This document shows, piece by piece, positions 17,581 to 26,259 of a stretch of DNA of 64,000 bases; position 1 is the stretch's first letter; the number at the start of each line of letters is the position of its first letter. The stretch spans positions 372,001 through 436,000 of the forward strand of contig NZ_BONK01000002.1 in assembly GCF_016862675.1 (NCBI RefSeq), written 5' to 3'. The notes under the pieces are model-generated. The model searched no databases and was not told the DNA's origin. It saw only the letters and a program-made list of their open reading frames with translations. Position numbers and translations under genes: made by a program. Origin of the DNA: Cellulomonas chitinilytica (GTDB lineage: Bacteria; Actinomycetota; Actinomycetes; Actinomycetales; Cellulomonadaceae).

Positions 17581-18105
17581 ATGATCGAGCAGCTCGACGA
17601 CGTCACGATCCGGCCGGCCGCCGAGGCCGACGCCGCGGGGATCGCCGGGGTGCACGTCCGGTCGTGGCGTGAGGCCTACGCCGGCATCGTCCCCGACAGC
17701 TACCTGGCCTCCCTCGACCCGCAGGCACGGACCGCCGACTGGACGCGGTTCCTGCGCTCCGGGCCCGCCGACAACGTGAGCACGTGGGTCGCCCAGGCCG
17801 GGCCCCAGATCGTCGGCTTCGTGAGCCTCGGGCCGAGCCGCGACGAGGACGCCGCGCGCGGCGACCGTGAGATCTACTCCATCTACCTCGACCCCGGCAT
17901 CTGGGGGCACGGGGTGGCCCGCGACCTGATGCGCACGGTCATCGGCGAGACCGGCGAACGCACCCGCCTGTCCCTGTGGGTCCTCGCGGCGAACGAACGG
18001 GCCCGGCACTTCTACCGTCGCCACGGCTTCCAGGCCGACGGTGTCGAGCGGTACGAGGAGCTCGGCGGCACGGACCTGCTCGAGGTGCGGTACCGCAGAG
18101 GCTGA
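17581..18105 (+). CDS. GNAT-family N-acetyltransferase
   Basis: A 174-residue GNAT protein of unknown substrate. The family pattern is clear: VRSWREAYAGIVPDSYLASL near the N-terminus, the acetyl-CoA binding YLDPGIWGHGVARDLM, and LWVLAANERARHFYRRHGF. ATG 17581 follows CAGGGTGA; an in-frame ATG at 17563 would add six residues. It is a single gene after the rpmB terminator and convergent with thiL. Confidence 0.88.
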   Translation: MIEQLDDVTIRPAAEADAAGIAGVHVRSWREAYAGIVPDSYLASLDPQARTADWTRFLRSGPADNVSTWVAQAGPQIVGFVSLGPSRDEDAARGDREIYSIYLDPGIWGHGVARDLMRTVIGETGERTRLSLWVLAANERARHFYRRHGFQADGVERYEELGGTDLLEVRYRRG

Positions 18106-18158
18106 CCCCGACCGCATGGGCTGACGCCCCCGGGGGGCCGGCGCTGCCGGTCAGCCGG

Positions 18159-19124
18159 TCAGCCGCCGAAGTGGTCCCACCCCGGCGCGACGGTCGGCAT
18201 CTGACCCGCCACCAGCACGCCGGTCCCGGCCCGGACCGTGCCGACCCGCCGGAACGGCGCCGGCAGGACGGTCCCCGCCGGGAACGTCGCCAGCAGCCCG
18301 TGGTCCTCCCCACCGCCCAGCACCCACGCCACCGGGTCCACCCCCACGGCCGCGGCGGCCGGTGCGAGCCCGGCGAGGTCTGCCGCGAAGGCGTCCCCGG
18401 GCTCGTCGAGGTCGACCTGGACACCGCTGGCGCGCGCCATCCGGCCCGCGTCACGCAGCAGACCGTCCGAGATGTCGAGCATCGCGGTGGCACCCGCGTC
18501 CGCGGCCGCGGGCCCGGCGTCGAGCGGCGACGTGGGCCGCAGGTGGGCCGACACCGCGTCGGCCCCGGCGTCGGCCCGGTCGGCGTCGAGGAGCGCGAGG
18601 CCCGCGGCGGACCAGCCGCACCGGCCGGCGTGCGCGACCACGTCCCCCGGCCGGGCCCCCGAGCGCAGCACGGGTGCGCGACCTTCGAGGTCACCGTGCG
18701 CCGCGACCGCCACCACGACGACCGGGCCGCCGGACAGGTCTCCCCCGACGACCCCGACGCCGAGCGGCCCGCACACGGCGCCGAGCCCCCGCGCGAGGCC
18801 CTCGACCCACGCGACGGGCAGGTCGCCCGGGACAGCGAGCGCCACGACGAGGCTCGTCGGGCGCGCACCCATCGCCGCCACGTCGGCGAGGTTCTGCACC
18901 GCCGCCCGCCACCCGACGTCCTGGCCCGAGGACCAGGCGCGACGGAAGTGCCGGTCCTCGACGAGGACGTCGGTCGTGACGACCACCCGGCCGTCCGGGG
19001 CCGCGACGACCGCCGCGTCGTCGCCCGGCGGCACGAGCGTGCCGGCACCCACGGGCAGGTGCGGGAAGATCCGCGCGAGGAGCTGCTCCTCGGAGAGGTC
19101 GGACACGCGCAGGTCGTCGTTCAC
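18159..19124 (-). CDS. thiL: Thiamine-monophosphate kinase
   Basis: Phosphorylates thiamine phosphate to thiamine diphosphate with ATP. The 321-residue protein shows the AIR-synthase-like fold motifs: PPGDDAAVV, TTDVLVEDRHFRR, NLADVAAMGARP, GGDLSGG and the C-terminal GGGEDHGLLA. The GTG start has TACGGT exactly six bases upstream, a leaderless arrangement. No other thiamine gene is nearby; its position between rpmB and ddl follows the actinobacterial gene order. Confidence 0.95.
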   Translation of the reverse strand: MNDDLRVSDLSEEQLLARIFPHLPVGAGTLVPPGDDAAVVAAPDGRVVVTTDVLVEDRHFRRAWSSGQDVGWRAAVQNLADVAAMGARPTSLVVALAVPGDLPVAWVEGLARGLGAVCGPLGVGVVGGDLSGGPVVVVAVAAHGDLEGRAPVLRSGARPGDVVAHAGRCGWSAAGLALLDADRADAGADAVSAHLRPTSPLDAGPAAADAGATAMLDISDGLLRDAGRMARASGVQVDLDEPGDAFAADLAGLAPAAAAVGVDPVAWVLGGGEDHGLLATFPAGTVLPAPFRRVGTVRAGTGVLVAGQMPTVAPGWDHFGG

Positions 19125-19130
19125 GCCGCC

Positions 19131-19136
19131 ACCGTA
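19131..19136 (-). promoter_or_regulatory. -10 element of thiL (leaderless)
   Basis: TACGGT on the minus strand is six bases from the thiL GTG at 19124. No ribosome-binding sequence separates them. Confidence 0.5.
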
Positions 19137-19224
19137 GACGCCGCGGCGCCGCCGGGCCGTGCACGGTGGCCCGTCTCACGTCCGTGCGGCGTCGTGCGTG
19201 GCCGGGAGGCACGGTCGGCCGCGT

Positions 19225-19230
19225 TACGGT
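19225..19230 (+). promoter_or_regulatory. -10 element of the DUF3515 gene
   Basis: TACGGT lies five bases before the GTG at 19236. This fits a leaderless or near-leaderless transcript. Confidence 0.4.
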
Positions 19231-19235
19231 GACCT

Positions 19236-19748
19236 GTGCCCGCGACCAGCCCCCGCCCGACCCGCGCGCGGAGCCGCGTGCTGCTCGGCGTGGTGGCGTC
19301 CGCGGCCCTGCTCGCCGGGTGCACGAGCGCCGTCCCGGTGCCGGTCGCGCCGCACGCCACGGACCCGGTGTGCGCGAGCGTCGTGCTCGCCACCCCCGAC
19401 TCCCTCGGTGACGGCCTGACCCGGCGGGACACCACGAGCCAGGCCACGACTGCGTGGGGCGACCCGGCGCACCCGGTCGTGCTGCGGTGCGGCGTCGAGC
19501 TGCTGGGCCCGACGACGGAGCACTGCGTCACGGTCGCGACGCCCGGCGGGGCGACGGTCGACTGGGTGGCCGTGGCCAGCGACCCGGAGCACGAGGACAC
19601 CAGCGCCTGGACGTTCACGACGTACGGCCGTGAGCCGGCCGTGGAGGTCCAGGTGCCCGCCGAGGTCGCCCAGGAGCGGTCGACGGCGTTCATGGACGCG
19701 CTCGGCCCGGCCGTGGACCGCACGACGAAGACGCGGGCCTGCCTCTGA
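19236..19748 (+). CDS. DUF3515 lipoprotein
   Basis: A 170-residue secreted lipoprotein. The Arg-rich N-terminus and hydrophobic segment end in the lipobox LLAGC with Cys29 as the lipidation site. The mature part resembles DUF3515 proteins found beside ddl in actinobacteria and contains several conserved cysteines and a CGV motif. Function is unknown. It converges on ddl across an 11-bp repeat array. Confidence 0.82.
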   Translation: MPATSPRPTRARSRVLLGVVASAALLAGCTSAVPVPVAPHATDPVCASVVLATPDSLGDGLTRRDTTSQATTAWGDPAHPVVLRCGVELLGPTTEHCVTVATPGGATVDWVAVASDPEHEDTSAWTFTTYGREPAVEVQVPAEVAQERSTAFMDALGPAVDRTTKTRACL

Positions 19749-19751
19749 CCC

Positions 19752-19784
19752 CGGTCGGTCAGCGGTCGCTCAGCGGTCGCTCAG
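19752..19784. repeat. Three-unit 11-bp tandem array at the DUF3515/ddl junction
   Basis: CGGTCGGTCAG, CGGTCGCTCAG and CGGTCGCTCAG follow one another without gaps. The third unit includes the ddl stop codon (19781-19783, minus strand). The array fills the whole space between two convergent genes. Confidence 0.8.
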
Positions 19785-20938
19785 CGCAGGCCGGTGGGCC
19801 GTGCGAGCGCCAGCGCGATGAGCTCGTCGACCAGCTCCGCGTACGTCACGCCGCTCGCCTGCCACATCCGCGGGTACATCGAGAACGGCGTGAAGCCGGG
19901 CATCGTGTTGATCTCGTTCACCACGACGCGCCCCTCGGGCGTGACGAACACGTCGACGCGGGCGATCCCCTCGCACCCGACGGCCTCGAAGCTGCGGACC
20001 GCGACCTCCTGCACCTCCGCGACGACGTCGGGCGGCAGGTCCGCCGGGCAGGCGAGCGTGACACCGCCCTCGTCCAGGTACTTCGCCTCGAAGTCGTAGA
20101 AGGCGTGCCGCGGGTCGGTCACGACGATCTCGCCGGGCAGCGACGCCCGGGGACGTTCGCCGGCGTGGCCGCCGAGCACCCCGCACTCGATCTCGCGGCC
20201 GGTGATCGCCGCCTCGACGACGACCTTGGGGTCGTGCGCGCGCGCGACCTCGACCGCCGCCGCGAGGTCGGCGAGGTCGTCGACCCGCGAGATGCCGAGG
20301 CTCGAGCCCGCCCGGGCCGGCTTGACGAACAGCGGCAGGCCGAGCGCCTTGATCCGTGCGACCACGGCCTCGGGGTCACGCTCGAGCTCGCCCGGGCGGA
20401 TCACCTCGAACGGGCCGACGGGCAGCCCGTGACCGGCGAGCACGAGCTTCATCATGTGCTTGTCCATGCCGACCGCCGACGCGAGCACCCCGGCTCCGAC
20501 GTACCGGACGTCCGCGAGCTCCAGGAGCCCCTGCAGCGTGCCGTCTTCACCGAACGGGCCGTGCAGCAGCGGGAACACGACGTCGACCTCGCCGACCGTC
20601 CGGGGCAGCAGGCCACGCTCCAGCACCTGAACGTCGCGGTCGTCGGTCGCCTGCGGGAGCAGCACGTGCGCGGCGGTGTCCTCGACCTGCGGGAGCCGTC
20701 CGTCGACGATCGCCCACCGGTCGGGGTCGTCGTCGGCGAGCACCCAGCGCCCCGACGGCGTGATGCCGACGGCGAGGACGTCGTACCGCTCGCGGTCGAT
20801 GGCCCGGAGCACGCCGCCGGCGGTCGCACAGCTGATGGAGTGCTCGCCCGACCGTCCGCCGAAGAGCACCATGACCCTCGGCCGGGCGGACCGGGGGGCG
20901 GCGGGGGCGGGCTGCTGGGGGTCGGGCGCGTCGTTCAT
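19781..20938 (-). CDS. ddl: D-alanine--D-alanine ligase
   Basis: Joins two D-alanines for peptidoglycan precursors, using ATP. The 385-residue protein shows MVLFGGRSGEHSISC at the N-terminus, LHGPFGEDGTLQG, the ATP-grasp KPARAGSSLGI and the metal/ATP site VVNEINTMPGFTPFSMYPRM. Length fits the family. The first 20 residues are a Pro/Ala-rich leader before the fold begins. TAGGGT lies eight bases upstream of the ATG. Confidence 0.96.
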   Translation of the reverse strand: MNDAPDPQQPAPAAPRSARPRVMVLFGGRSGEHSISCATAGGVLRAIDRERYDVLAVGITPSGRWVLADDDPDRWAIVDGRLPQVEDTAAHVLLPQATDDRDVQVLERGLLPRTVGEVDVVFPLLHGPFGEDGTLQGLLELADVRYVGAGVLASAVGMDKHMMKLVLAGHGLPVGPFEVIRPGELERDPEAVVARIKALGLPLFVKPARAGSSLGISRVDDLADLAAAVEVARAHDPKVVVEAAITGREIECGVLGGHAGERPRASLPGEIVVTDPRHAFYDFEAKYLDEGGVTLACPADLPPDVVAEVQEVAVRSFEAVGCEGIARVDVFVTPEGRVVVNEINTMPGFTPFSMYPRMWQASGVTYAELVDELIALALARPTGLR

Positions 20939-21055
20939 CGCGGACGACCCTACCGGGCGCGGGCAGCGGCCACGGCGTCCTGGACCGCCGTCCCGGCCGT
21001 TCCTGCGGCGCCACGGCCCGACGAGCCTCGACACCGTCCTCGCCCGCTCGGCGCG

Positions 21056-21061
21056 TAACCT
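21056..21061 (+). promoter_or_regulatory. -10 element of the trans-sulfuration gene (leaderless)
   Basis: TAACCT lies exactly six bases before the ATG at 21068. No Shine-Dalgarno sequence is seen between them. Confidence 0.5.
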
Positions 21062-21067
21062 GCACGC

Positions 21068-22225
21068 ATGCCCGAGCGTCGCCCCCTGTCCCCCGCCACG
21101 TCCGTCGTCGCCGCAGGCCGCCCGGAGCGTCGGCAGGGCACCCCCGTCAACCCCGCCATCGTGCTGTCGTCGACGTACGTGTCGCAGGGCAAGGTGCCCA
21201 CGGGCGAGCACTTCTACGCCCGCGCCGGCACCGAGACGTGGCACCCGCTCGAGCAGACGCTGGGCGTCCTCGAGGGCTCCGCCCACCCGGCGCTGCTGTT
21301 CGCGTCCGGCATGGCCGCCATCGCCGCGGCGATGTCGCTCGTGCCGCCGGGCGGCCGCATCGTCGTCCCCCGGCACGCCTACAACGTGACGATCGCGTAC
21401 GCCCGCGACCTCGGCGAGCGCTCCGGGGTCGAGCTGACGCTCGTGGACATCGCCGACACCGACGAGGTCGTCGCCGCGGTGCGCGGGACCGACCGGCCCG
21501 CGTCGATGCTCTGGGTCGAGACGCCAACGAACCCGATGCTCGAGGTCGCCGACCTGCCCGTGCTCGTCGAGGAGGCGCACGCCGTCGGCGCCCTCGTGGC
21601 GGCCGACAACACGTTCGCGACCCCGCTCGGGCAGCGACCGCTGTCGTTCGGCACCGACGTCGTCGTGCACTCCGTCACGAAGTACCTGGCCGGCCACTCG
21701 GACGTCATCCTCGGCGCGGCCCTCTCCGACGACCCCGGGCTGCACGAGCGCCTGGCGTCCTACCGGACGATGCACGGCGCCGTCGCCGGCCCCACGGAGG
21801 CCTGGCTCGCGCTGCGCGGCGTCCGGACCCTCGCGCTGCGCGTCGAGCGGTCGCAGTCCAACGCCGCCGAGCTCGCACGGCGCCTCGCCGAGCACCCGGC
21901 CGTCGCCGAGGTCCGGCACCCGAGCCTGCCGACCGACCCCGGGCACGAGCGGGCGGCGCGCCTCATGGACGGCTTCGGGTCGATCATCGGACTGCGCCCG
22001 CACGGCGGGGTCGCGGCGGCCGATGCCGTCGTCGCCGCGCTGGAGCTGTGGGTGCCTGCCACGAGCCTCGGGGGCGTCGAGTCGAGCCTGGAGCGGCGGC
22101 GGCGGTTCCCGCTCGAGTCGGCGACCGTGCCCGAGGACCTGCTGCGGCTGTCCGTCGGCGTCGAGGACGTCGAGGACCTGTGGGCGGACCTCGACCAGGC
22201 GCTGCGATCCGTCAGCGGCGTCTGA
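21068..22225 (+). CDS. Cys/Met-metabolism PLP-dependent enzyme (cystathionine gamma-synthase/lyase family)
   Basis: A 385-residue fold-type I PLP enzyme of trans-sulfuration. The PLP lysine is Lys205 in VVVHSVTKYLAGHSDVI. Other marks are YARAGTETWHPLEQTL, LFASGMAAIAA, ETPTNPMLEVAD and the C-terminal LSVGVEDVEDLWADLDQAL. Whether it acts as a synthase or a lyase, and on cystathionine or homocysteine, cannot be settled from sequence. It stands alone between ddl and gpsA. Confidence 0.9.
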   Translation: MPERRPLSPATSVVAAGRPERRQGTPVNPAIVLSSTYVSQGKVPTGEHFYARAGTETWHPLEQTLGVLEGSAHPALLFASGMAAIAAAMSLVPPGGRIVVPRHAYNVTIAYARDLGERSGVELTLVDIADTDEVVAAVRGTDRPASMLWVETPTNPMLEVADLPVLVEEAHAVGALVAADNTFATPLGQRPLSFGTDVVVHSVTKYLAGHSDVILGAALSDDPGLHERLASYRTMHGAVAGPTEAWLALRGVRTLALRVERSQSNAAELARRLAEHPAVAEVRHPSLPTDPGHERAARLMDGFGSIIGLRPHGGVAAADAVVAALELWVPATSLGGVESSLERRRRFPLESATVPEDLLRLSVGVEDVEDLWADLDQALRSVSGV

Positions 22226-22273
22226 CGGCCCGGCGGCGGTCGGCTCCGGCGGGCCCGACCTGGCGGGGTCGGC

Positions 22274-23317
22274 TCAGGCGCCCTCGGCCTTGTGCGGGCG
22301 GGCGAGCAGCAGCGGGGCGAGCTGGTCGACGGGCAGCCCCTCGTGCAGCACCCGCACGACGGCGTGCGTGATCGGCATCTCGACACCGAGGGACGTCGCG
22401 AGCTCCAGCACGGACCGGCACGACTTCACGCCCTCGGCCGTCCCGCCGGTGGCGGCGATCGCCTCGTCGAGCGACATGCCCCGGCCGATGTGGCCGCCGA
22501 GCGTGTGGTTGCGCGAGTCCGGCGACGCGCACGTCGCCATCAGGTCGCCCATGCCCGCCAGCCCCGGGAACGTGTCGGCGTCGGCGCCGAGCGCGAGCCC
22601 GAGCCGCGTGATCTCCACGAGGCCGCGCGTGATGACGGTGGCCATCGTGTTGTACCCGAGCCCGCGCCCCTGCGAGATCCCCACCGCGAGGGCGATGACG
22701 TTCTTCACGGCGCCGCACAGCTCGACCCCGACGACGTCGCGGTTCGTGTACGGGCGGAAGTACGACGAGGCGCACGCACGGGCCACGAGCTGGGCGGTGG
22801 CGTCGCTCGTCGAGGCGATGACCGTGGCGGTGGGCTGCCGGCGGGCGATCTCGCGCGCCAGGTTCGGCCCGGAGACGACCGCGACACGGTCCTGCGGGAT
22901 CGCGAGCGCCTCGGCGACGACCTCGCTCATCCGCCGGTCCGTCGACAGCTCGACGCCCTTCATCAGCGACACGGCCACCGTGCTCGGACCGATCGCGTCG
23001 CGCAACGGCTCCAGCGTCCGCCGTGCCACCTGGGACGGGACCGCGACCGCCACGATGTCCGCCCCGGCGAGCGCCGCCCTGACGTCCGTGGTCGCGGTGA
23101 CGCCCGCGGGCAGCTCGACGCCCGGCAGGTAGCCCTCGTTGCGGTGGTCCTCGGTGATCTGGCGGCAGGTCTTCTCGTCGCGGCCCCACACCGTCACCGT
23201 GCAGCCCGCGTCCGCCATCACCGCGGCGAACGTGGTGCCCCAGCTCCCGGCGCCCAGCACGGCGGCCCGAAGGGTGTGGCGGGACGCGTCCTCGGGCGGC
23301 ATGACGTCCGCCGTCAC
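22274..23317 (-). CDS. gpsA: NAD(P)-dependent glycerol-3-phosphate dehydrogenase
   Basis: Reduces dihydroxyacetone phosphate to sn-glycerol-3-phosphate for phospholipid synthesis. The 347-residue protein has the Rossmann motif VLGAGSWGTTFAAV, SLMKGVE, VVSGPNLAREIA and the catalytic-lysine region VELCGAVKNVIALAVGI. GTG 23317 overlaps the plsC stop by four bases (GTGA); an in-frame ATG at 23302 is the alternative. Coupling to plsC puts glycerol-phosphate supply and its acylation in one unit. Confidence 0.96.
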   Translation of the reverse strand: MTADVMPPEDASRHTLRAAVLGAGSWGTTFAAVMADAGCTVTVWGRDEKTCRQITEDHRNEGYLPGVELPAGVTATTDVRAALAGADIVAVAVPSQVARRTLEPLRDAIGPSTVAVSLMKGVELSTDRRMSEVVAEALAIPQDRVAVVSGPNLAREIARRQPTATVIASTSDATAQLVARACASSYFRPYTNRDVVGVELCGAVKNVIALAVGISQGRGLGYNTMATVITRGLVEITRLGLALGADADTFPGLAGMGDLMATCASPDSRNHTLGGHIGRGMSLDEAIAATGGTAEGVKSCRSVLELATSLGVEMPITHAVVRVLHEGLPVDQLAPLLLARPHKAEGA

Positions 23318-24075
23318 TGCTCCGGCCTCGTCGCGTGGTCGCCGCCCGCCTGCTTCTCGCCGGCGGCCCGCGCCTTGCGCATGTCGTACCGGACGGTCGG
23401 GGCCTTCTCGCCCCGCACGTCCTCGAGGAGTGCCGTGATGGCGTCCATGACGCGGTCCGTCGCCTCCCGGAGCGTCGCCGTGTCCTGCGGCCGGTCGTAC
23501 AGGTCGTCGAGCACCACGGGCGGGCCCGCGACCACCGTCACCTTCTTGCGCGGGAACGGCTTGAGGAGCTTCTTGTAGCGGCCCAGGAGGTTCTGCGGGC
23601 CCCACTGCGCGACCGGGACCACCGGGGCGCGCGTCGCGAGCGCCAGCCGGGCCACCCCGGTCTTCGCCGTCATCGGCCACAGGTCCGGGTCACGCGTGAG
23701 CGTGCCCTCCGGGAACACCGCGACGCACTCCCCTGCCGCGACGGCCGCGACCGCGGCGTCGAGGGACTCGCCGGCGGCGGCCGTGTTGCGGTGCACCGGG
23801 ATCTGGCCCGTCGCGTGGAGCACGCCTCGCATCACGGGGACCTCGAACAGCGAGGCCTTCGCCAGGATCTTCGGGGCGAAGCCGTTGTCCCACAGGTAGT
23901 GCGCGAAGGTCAGCGGGTCGATGTTCGTCATGTGGTTGCTCGCGGCGATGAACCCACGGTCGGTGGGCATGTTCTCCGCACCGCTCCACTCGCGACGGGT
24001 CATCGCCCGCAGCGGCGGGCGGACGATGTGGGCGACCACGCGGTACGCGCGGTTGGAACGAGCCGGTGGTTGCAC
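23314..24075 (-). CDS. plsC: 1-acyl-sn-glycerol-3-phosphate acyltransferase (PlsC family)
   Basis: A 253-residue membrane-associated acyltransferase that likely makes phosphatidate. The catalytic HX4D box is ASNHMTNID (His48, Asp53), followed by the substrate motif FPEGTLTRD and a proline-rich VVPVAQWG. The GTG start at 24075 has no clear ribosome site; TAGCAT lies eight bases upstream. It begins 20 bp after murA and overlaps gpsA, so murA-plsC-gpsA may be one operon. Confidence 0.92.
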   Translation of the reverse strand: MQPPARSNRAYRVVAHIVRPPLRAMTRREWSGAENMPTDRGFIAASNHMTNIDPLTFAHYLWDNGFAPKILAKASLFEVPVMRGVLHATGQIPVHRNTAAAGESLDAAVAAVAAGECVAVFPEGTLTRDPDLWPMTAKTGVARLALATRAPVVPVAQWGPQNLLGRYKKLLKPFPRKKVTVVAGPPVVLDDLYDRPQDTATLREATDRVMDAITALLEDVRGEKAPTVRYDMRKARAAGEKQAGGDHATRPEQ

Positions 24076-24095
24076 GGGAGCCGATGCTACCGGGC

Positions 24096-25412
24096 TCAGT
24101 CGCGGCTGAACTCGGCGCCGAGCGCCTCGAGCTTGCCGGTGAACCGCTCGTACCCCCGGTCGATGAGGCTGATGCCCCGCACGGCCGAGGTGCCCTTCGC
24201 CGTCAGCGCGGCGATGAGGTGGCTGAACCCGCCGCGCAGGTCCGGCACCTCGATGTCGGCGGCGGACAGCGGCGTCGGGCCGCTGATGACGGCCGAGTGG
24301 TAGAAGTTGCGCTGCCCGAACCGGCACGGCCGGCCGCCGAGGCACTCCTTGTACACCTGGATCGTCGCGCCCATGCCGACGAGCGCGTCGACGAACCCGA
24401 ACCGGTTCTCGTACACCGTCTCGTGCACGATCGACAGGCCCTTGGCCTGCGTCAGGGCGACGACGAGCGGCTGCTGCCAGTCCGTCATGAACCCGGGGTG
24501 GACGTCCGTCTCGAGCTGGATCGACCGCAGGTCGCCGCCCGGGTGGAAGAACCGGATGCCGGCGTCGTCCACGGCGAACTCGCCGCCGACCTTGCGGAAC
24601 GTGTTGAGGAACGTCGTCATCTCGGGCTGCGTCGCGCCCCGCACGTACACGTCACCGCCCGTGGCGAGCGCCGCCGCGGCCCACGACGCCGCCTCGATGC
24701 GGTCGGCGAGCGCGGTGTGCTGGAACCCGACGAGCCGGTCGACGCCCTCGATGCGGATCACGCGGTCGGTGTCGACCGAGATGATCGCGCCCATCTTCTG
24801 CAGGACGTTGATCAGATCCATGATCTCGGGCTCGATCGCGGCACCGGCGAGCTCGGTGATGCCCTCGGCCCGCACGGCCGTGAGCAGCAGCTGCTCGGTC
24901 GCGCCGACGCTGGGGTACGGCAGCGCGATCTTCGTGCCCTGCAGCCTGCGCGGGGCACGGATGTGGATGCCGTTGTCGTGCTTCTCCACGACCGCGCCGA
25001 ACTGCCGCAGGATGTCGAGGTGGTAGTTGATGGGCCGGTCGCCGATGCGGCAGCCGCCCAGGTCGGGGATGAACGCCTCGCCCAGCCGGTGCAGCAGCGG
25101 CCCGCAGAACAGGATCGGGATGCGGCTCGACCCGGCGTGCGCGTCGATGTCCGCGACGTGCGCCGACTCGACGTCGGTCGGGTCCAGGTGCAGCACGCCC
25201 GCGTCCGCGTCGGCGTCCACGCGCACGCCGTGCAGCTCCAGCAGACCGGTCACCACGGCGACGTCGCGGATCTGCGGGACGTTGCGCAGGACGCTCGGGG
25301 TCTCGCCCAGGAGGGCGGCCACCATGGCCTTGGAGACGAAGTTCTTGGCTCCGCGCACGGTGATCTCGCCCGACAGGGGGTTGCCACCGTTGACGTACAG
25401 CAGGTCGCTCAT
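24096..25412 (-). CDS. murA: UDP-N-acetylglucosamine 1-carboxyvinyltransferase
   Basis: First committed step of peptidoglycan synthesis: enolpyruvyl transfer from PEP to UDP-GlcNAc. The 438-residue protein has the substrate motif RGAKNFVSKA, the active-site loop LGGCRIGDRP with Cys121, and the C-terminal DLRGGFSHLIAAL. Because the loop keeps Cys (not Asp as in mycobacteria), the usual fosfomycin target residue is present. ATG 25412 was chosen over the longer frame because the N-terminus SDLLYVNGGNPLSGEI matches the family. Confidence 0.96.
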   Translation of the reverse strand: MSDLLYVNGGNPLSGEITVRGAKNFVSKAMVAALLGETPSVLRNVPQIRDVAVVTGLLELHGVRVDADADAGVLHLDPTDVESAHVADIDAHAGSSRIPILFCGPLLHRLGEAFIPDLGGCRIGDRPINYHLDILRQFGAVVEKHDNGIHIRAPRRLQGTKIALPYPSVGATEQLLLTAVRAEGITELAGAAIEPEIMDLINVLQKMGAIISVDTDRVIRIEGVDRLVGFQHTALADRIEAASWAAAALATGGDVYVRGATQPEMTTFLNTFRKVGGEFAVDDAGIRFFHPGGDLRSIQLETDVHPGFMTDWQQPLVVALTQAKGLSIVHETVYENRFGFVDALVGMGATIQVYKECLGGRPCRFGQRNFYHSAVISGPTPLSAADIEVPDLRGGFSHLIAALTAKGTSAVRGISLIDRGYERFTGKLEALGAEFSRD

Positions 25413-25514
25413 GAACTCATCGTCTCCCACGCGCAGGGGTGCTCCTGACCGCACCGCGTCCGGCGCGCCGTCCCCGGCGCGAAACCTTCACAAGTCCGGA
25501 CGTTCCGTCGGCTC

Positions 25515-26144
25515 CTACTTCTTGTGGCCGTGCTTGCCCTTGGGGGCCTTCCGACCGGACGACTTCCCGGCCGTGGCCTTCGCCTTCGCGGGCTTCGGCT
25601 TGGCCTTGGCCTTCGCCACGTCCTTCTTCCTGCCCGCCGGGGCCACCGACGTCGACTTCTTGCCCTTCGAGCCCTTCTTCGGCTCGTCCACGCGGGGCGC
25701 GGGCGCCGGCGAGGCGGCCACGACCGTCGGCACGACCTCGGAGGCCTTGGGTGCGCTCTTGGACTTCGGCGCGGCCTTGGGTGCGGCCTTCGTCGCGGGT
25801 GCACCCTTCGCCGTCCGTCCGGCCGGTGCCGTCGGGACGCCGTTGCCACCGGTGGCCGGGACGCCGGTGCCACCGGCGACGGCCGCGCGCAGGGAGGTCC
25901 CCGGACGGAACCGCGCGACGGTGGTCTCCGGCACGTCGACGACGGCCCCGGTGCGCGGGTTGCGCGCGCTGCGCGCGCCACGCGTCGCCGGCTCGAACGT
26001 GCCGAACCCGACGAGCGTCACACGTTCGCCGGCGACGAGCGCCGCGGTGATCTCCTCCAGCACGGCGTCGACGGCGGCCGCCGCCTGCACCCGCTCGGCG
26101 CCGCGTGCGACGACCCGATCGACGATCTGCGTCTTGCCGACCAT
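25515..26144 (-). CDS. hup: HU-family nucleoid protein with long basic tail
   Basis: A histone-like DNA-binding protein of 209 residues. Residues 1-90 form the HU fold (VGKTQIVDRVV, LVGFGTFEPATRGARSARNPRTG, FRPGTSLRAAV). Residues ~91-209 are a disordered Lys/Ala/Pro-rich tail with clusters such as KAKAKPKPAKAKA and the end GRKAPKGKHGHKK. This resembles mycobacterial HupB and suggests extra DNA or RNA contacts and compaction. ATG follows AGGGG at good spacing. It lies between leuD and murA, the same neighbourhood as hupB-leuDC in mycobacteria. Confidence 0.95.
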   Translation of the reverse strand: MVGKTQIVDRVVARGAERVQAAAAVDAVLEEITAALVAGERVTLVGFGTFEPATRGARSARNPRTGAVVDVPETTVARFRPGTSLRAAVAGGTGVPATGGNGVPTAPAGRTAKGAPATKAAPKAAPKSKSAPKASEVVPTVVAASPAPAPRVDEPKKGSKGKKSTSVAPAGRKKDVAKAKAKPKPAKAKATAGKSSGRKAPKGKHGHKK

Positions 26145-26259
26145 GCTGACCCCTCTCGCTGGCACCCGCGACACGTTCCGCGCCTCACCGTAGTCACCCG
26201 GACGGGCGAGCGGGCGGAATCGGCGGGGTCGCGCCGCGGCACGACCCCGCCGTCGCCGC

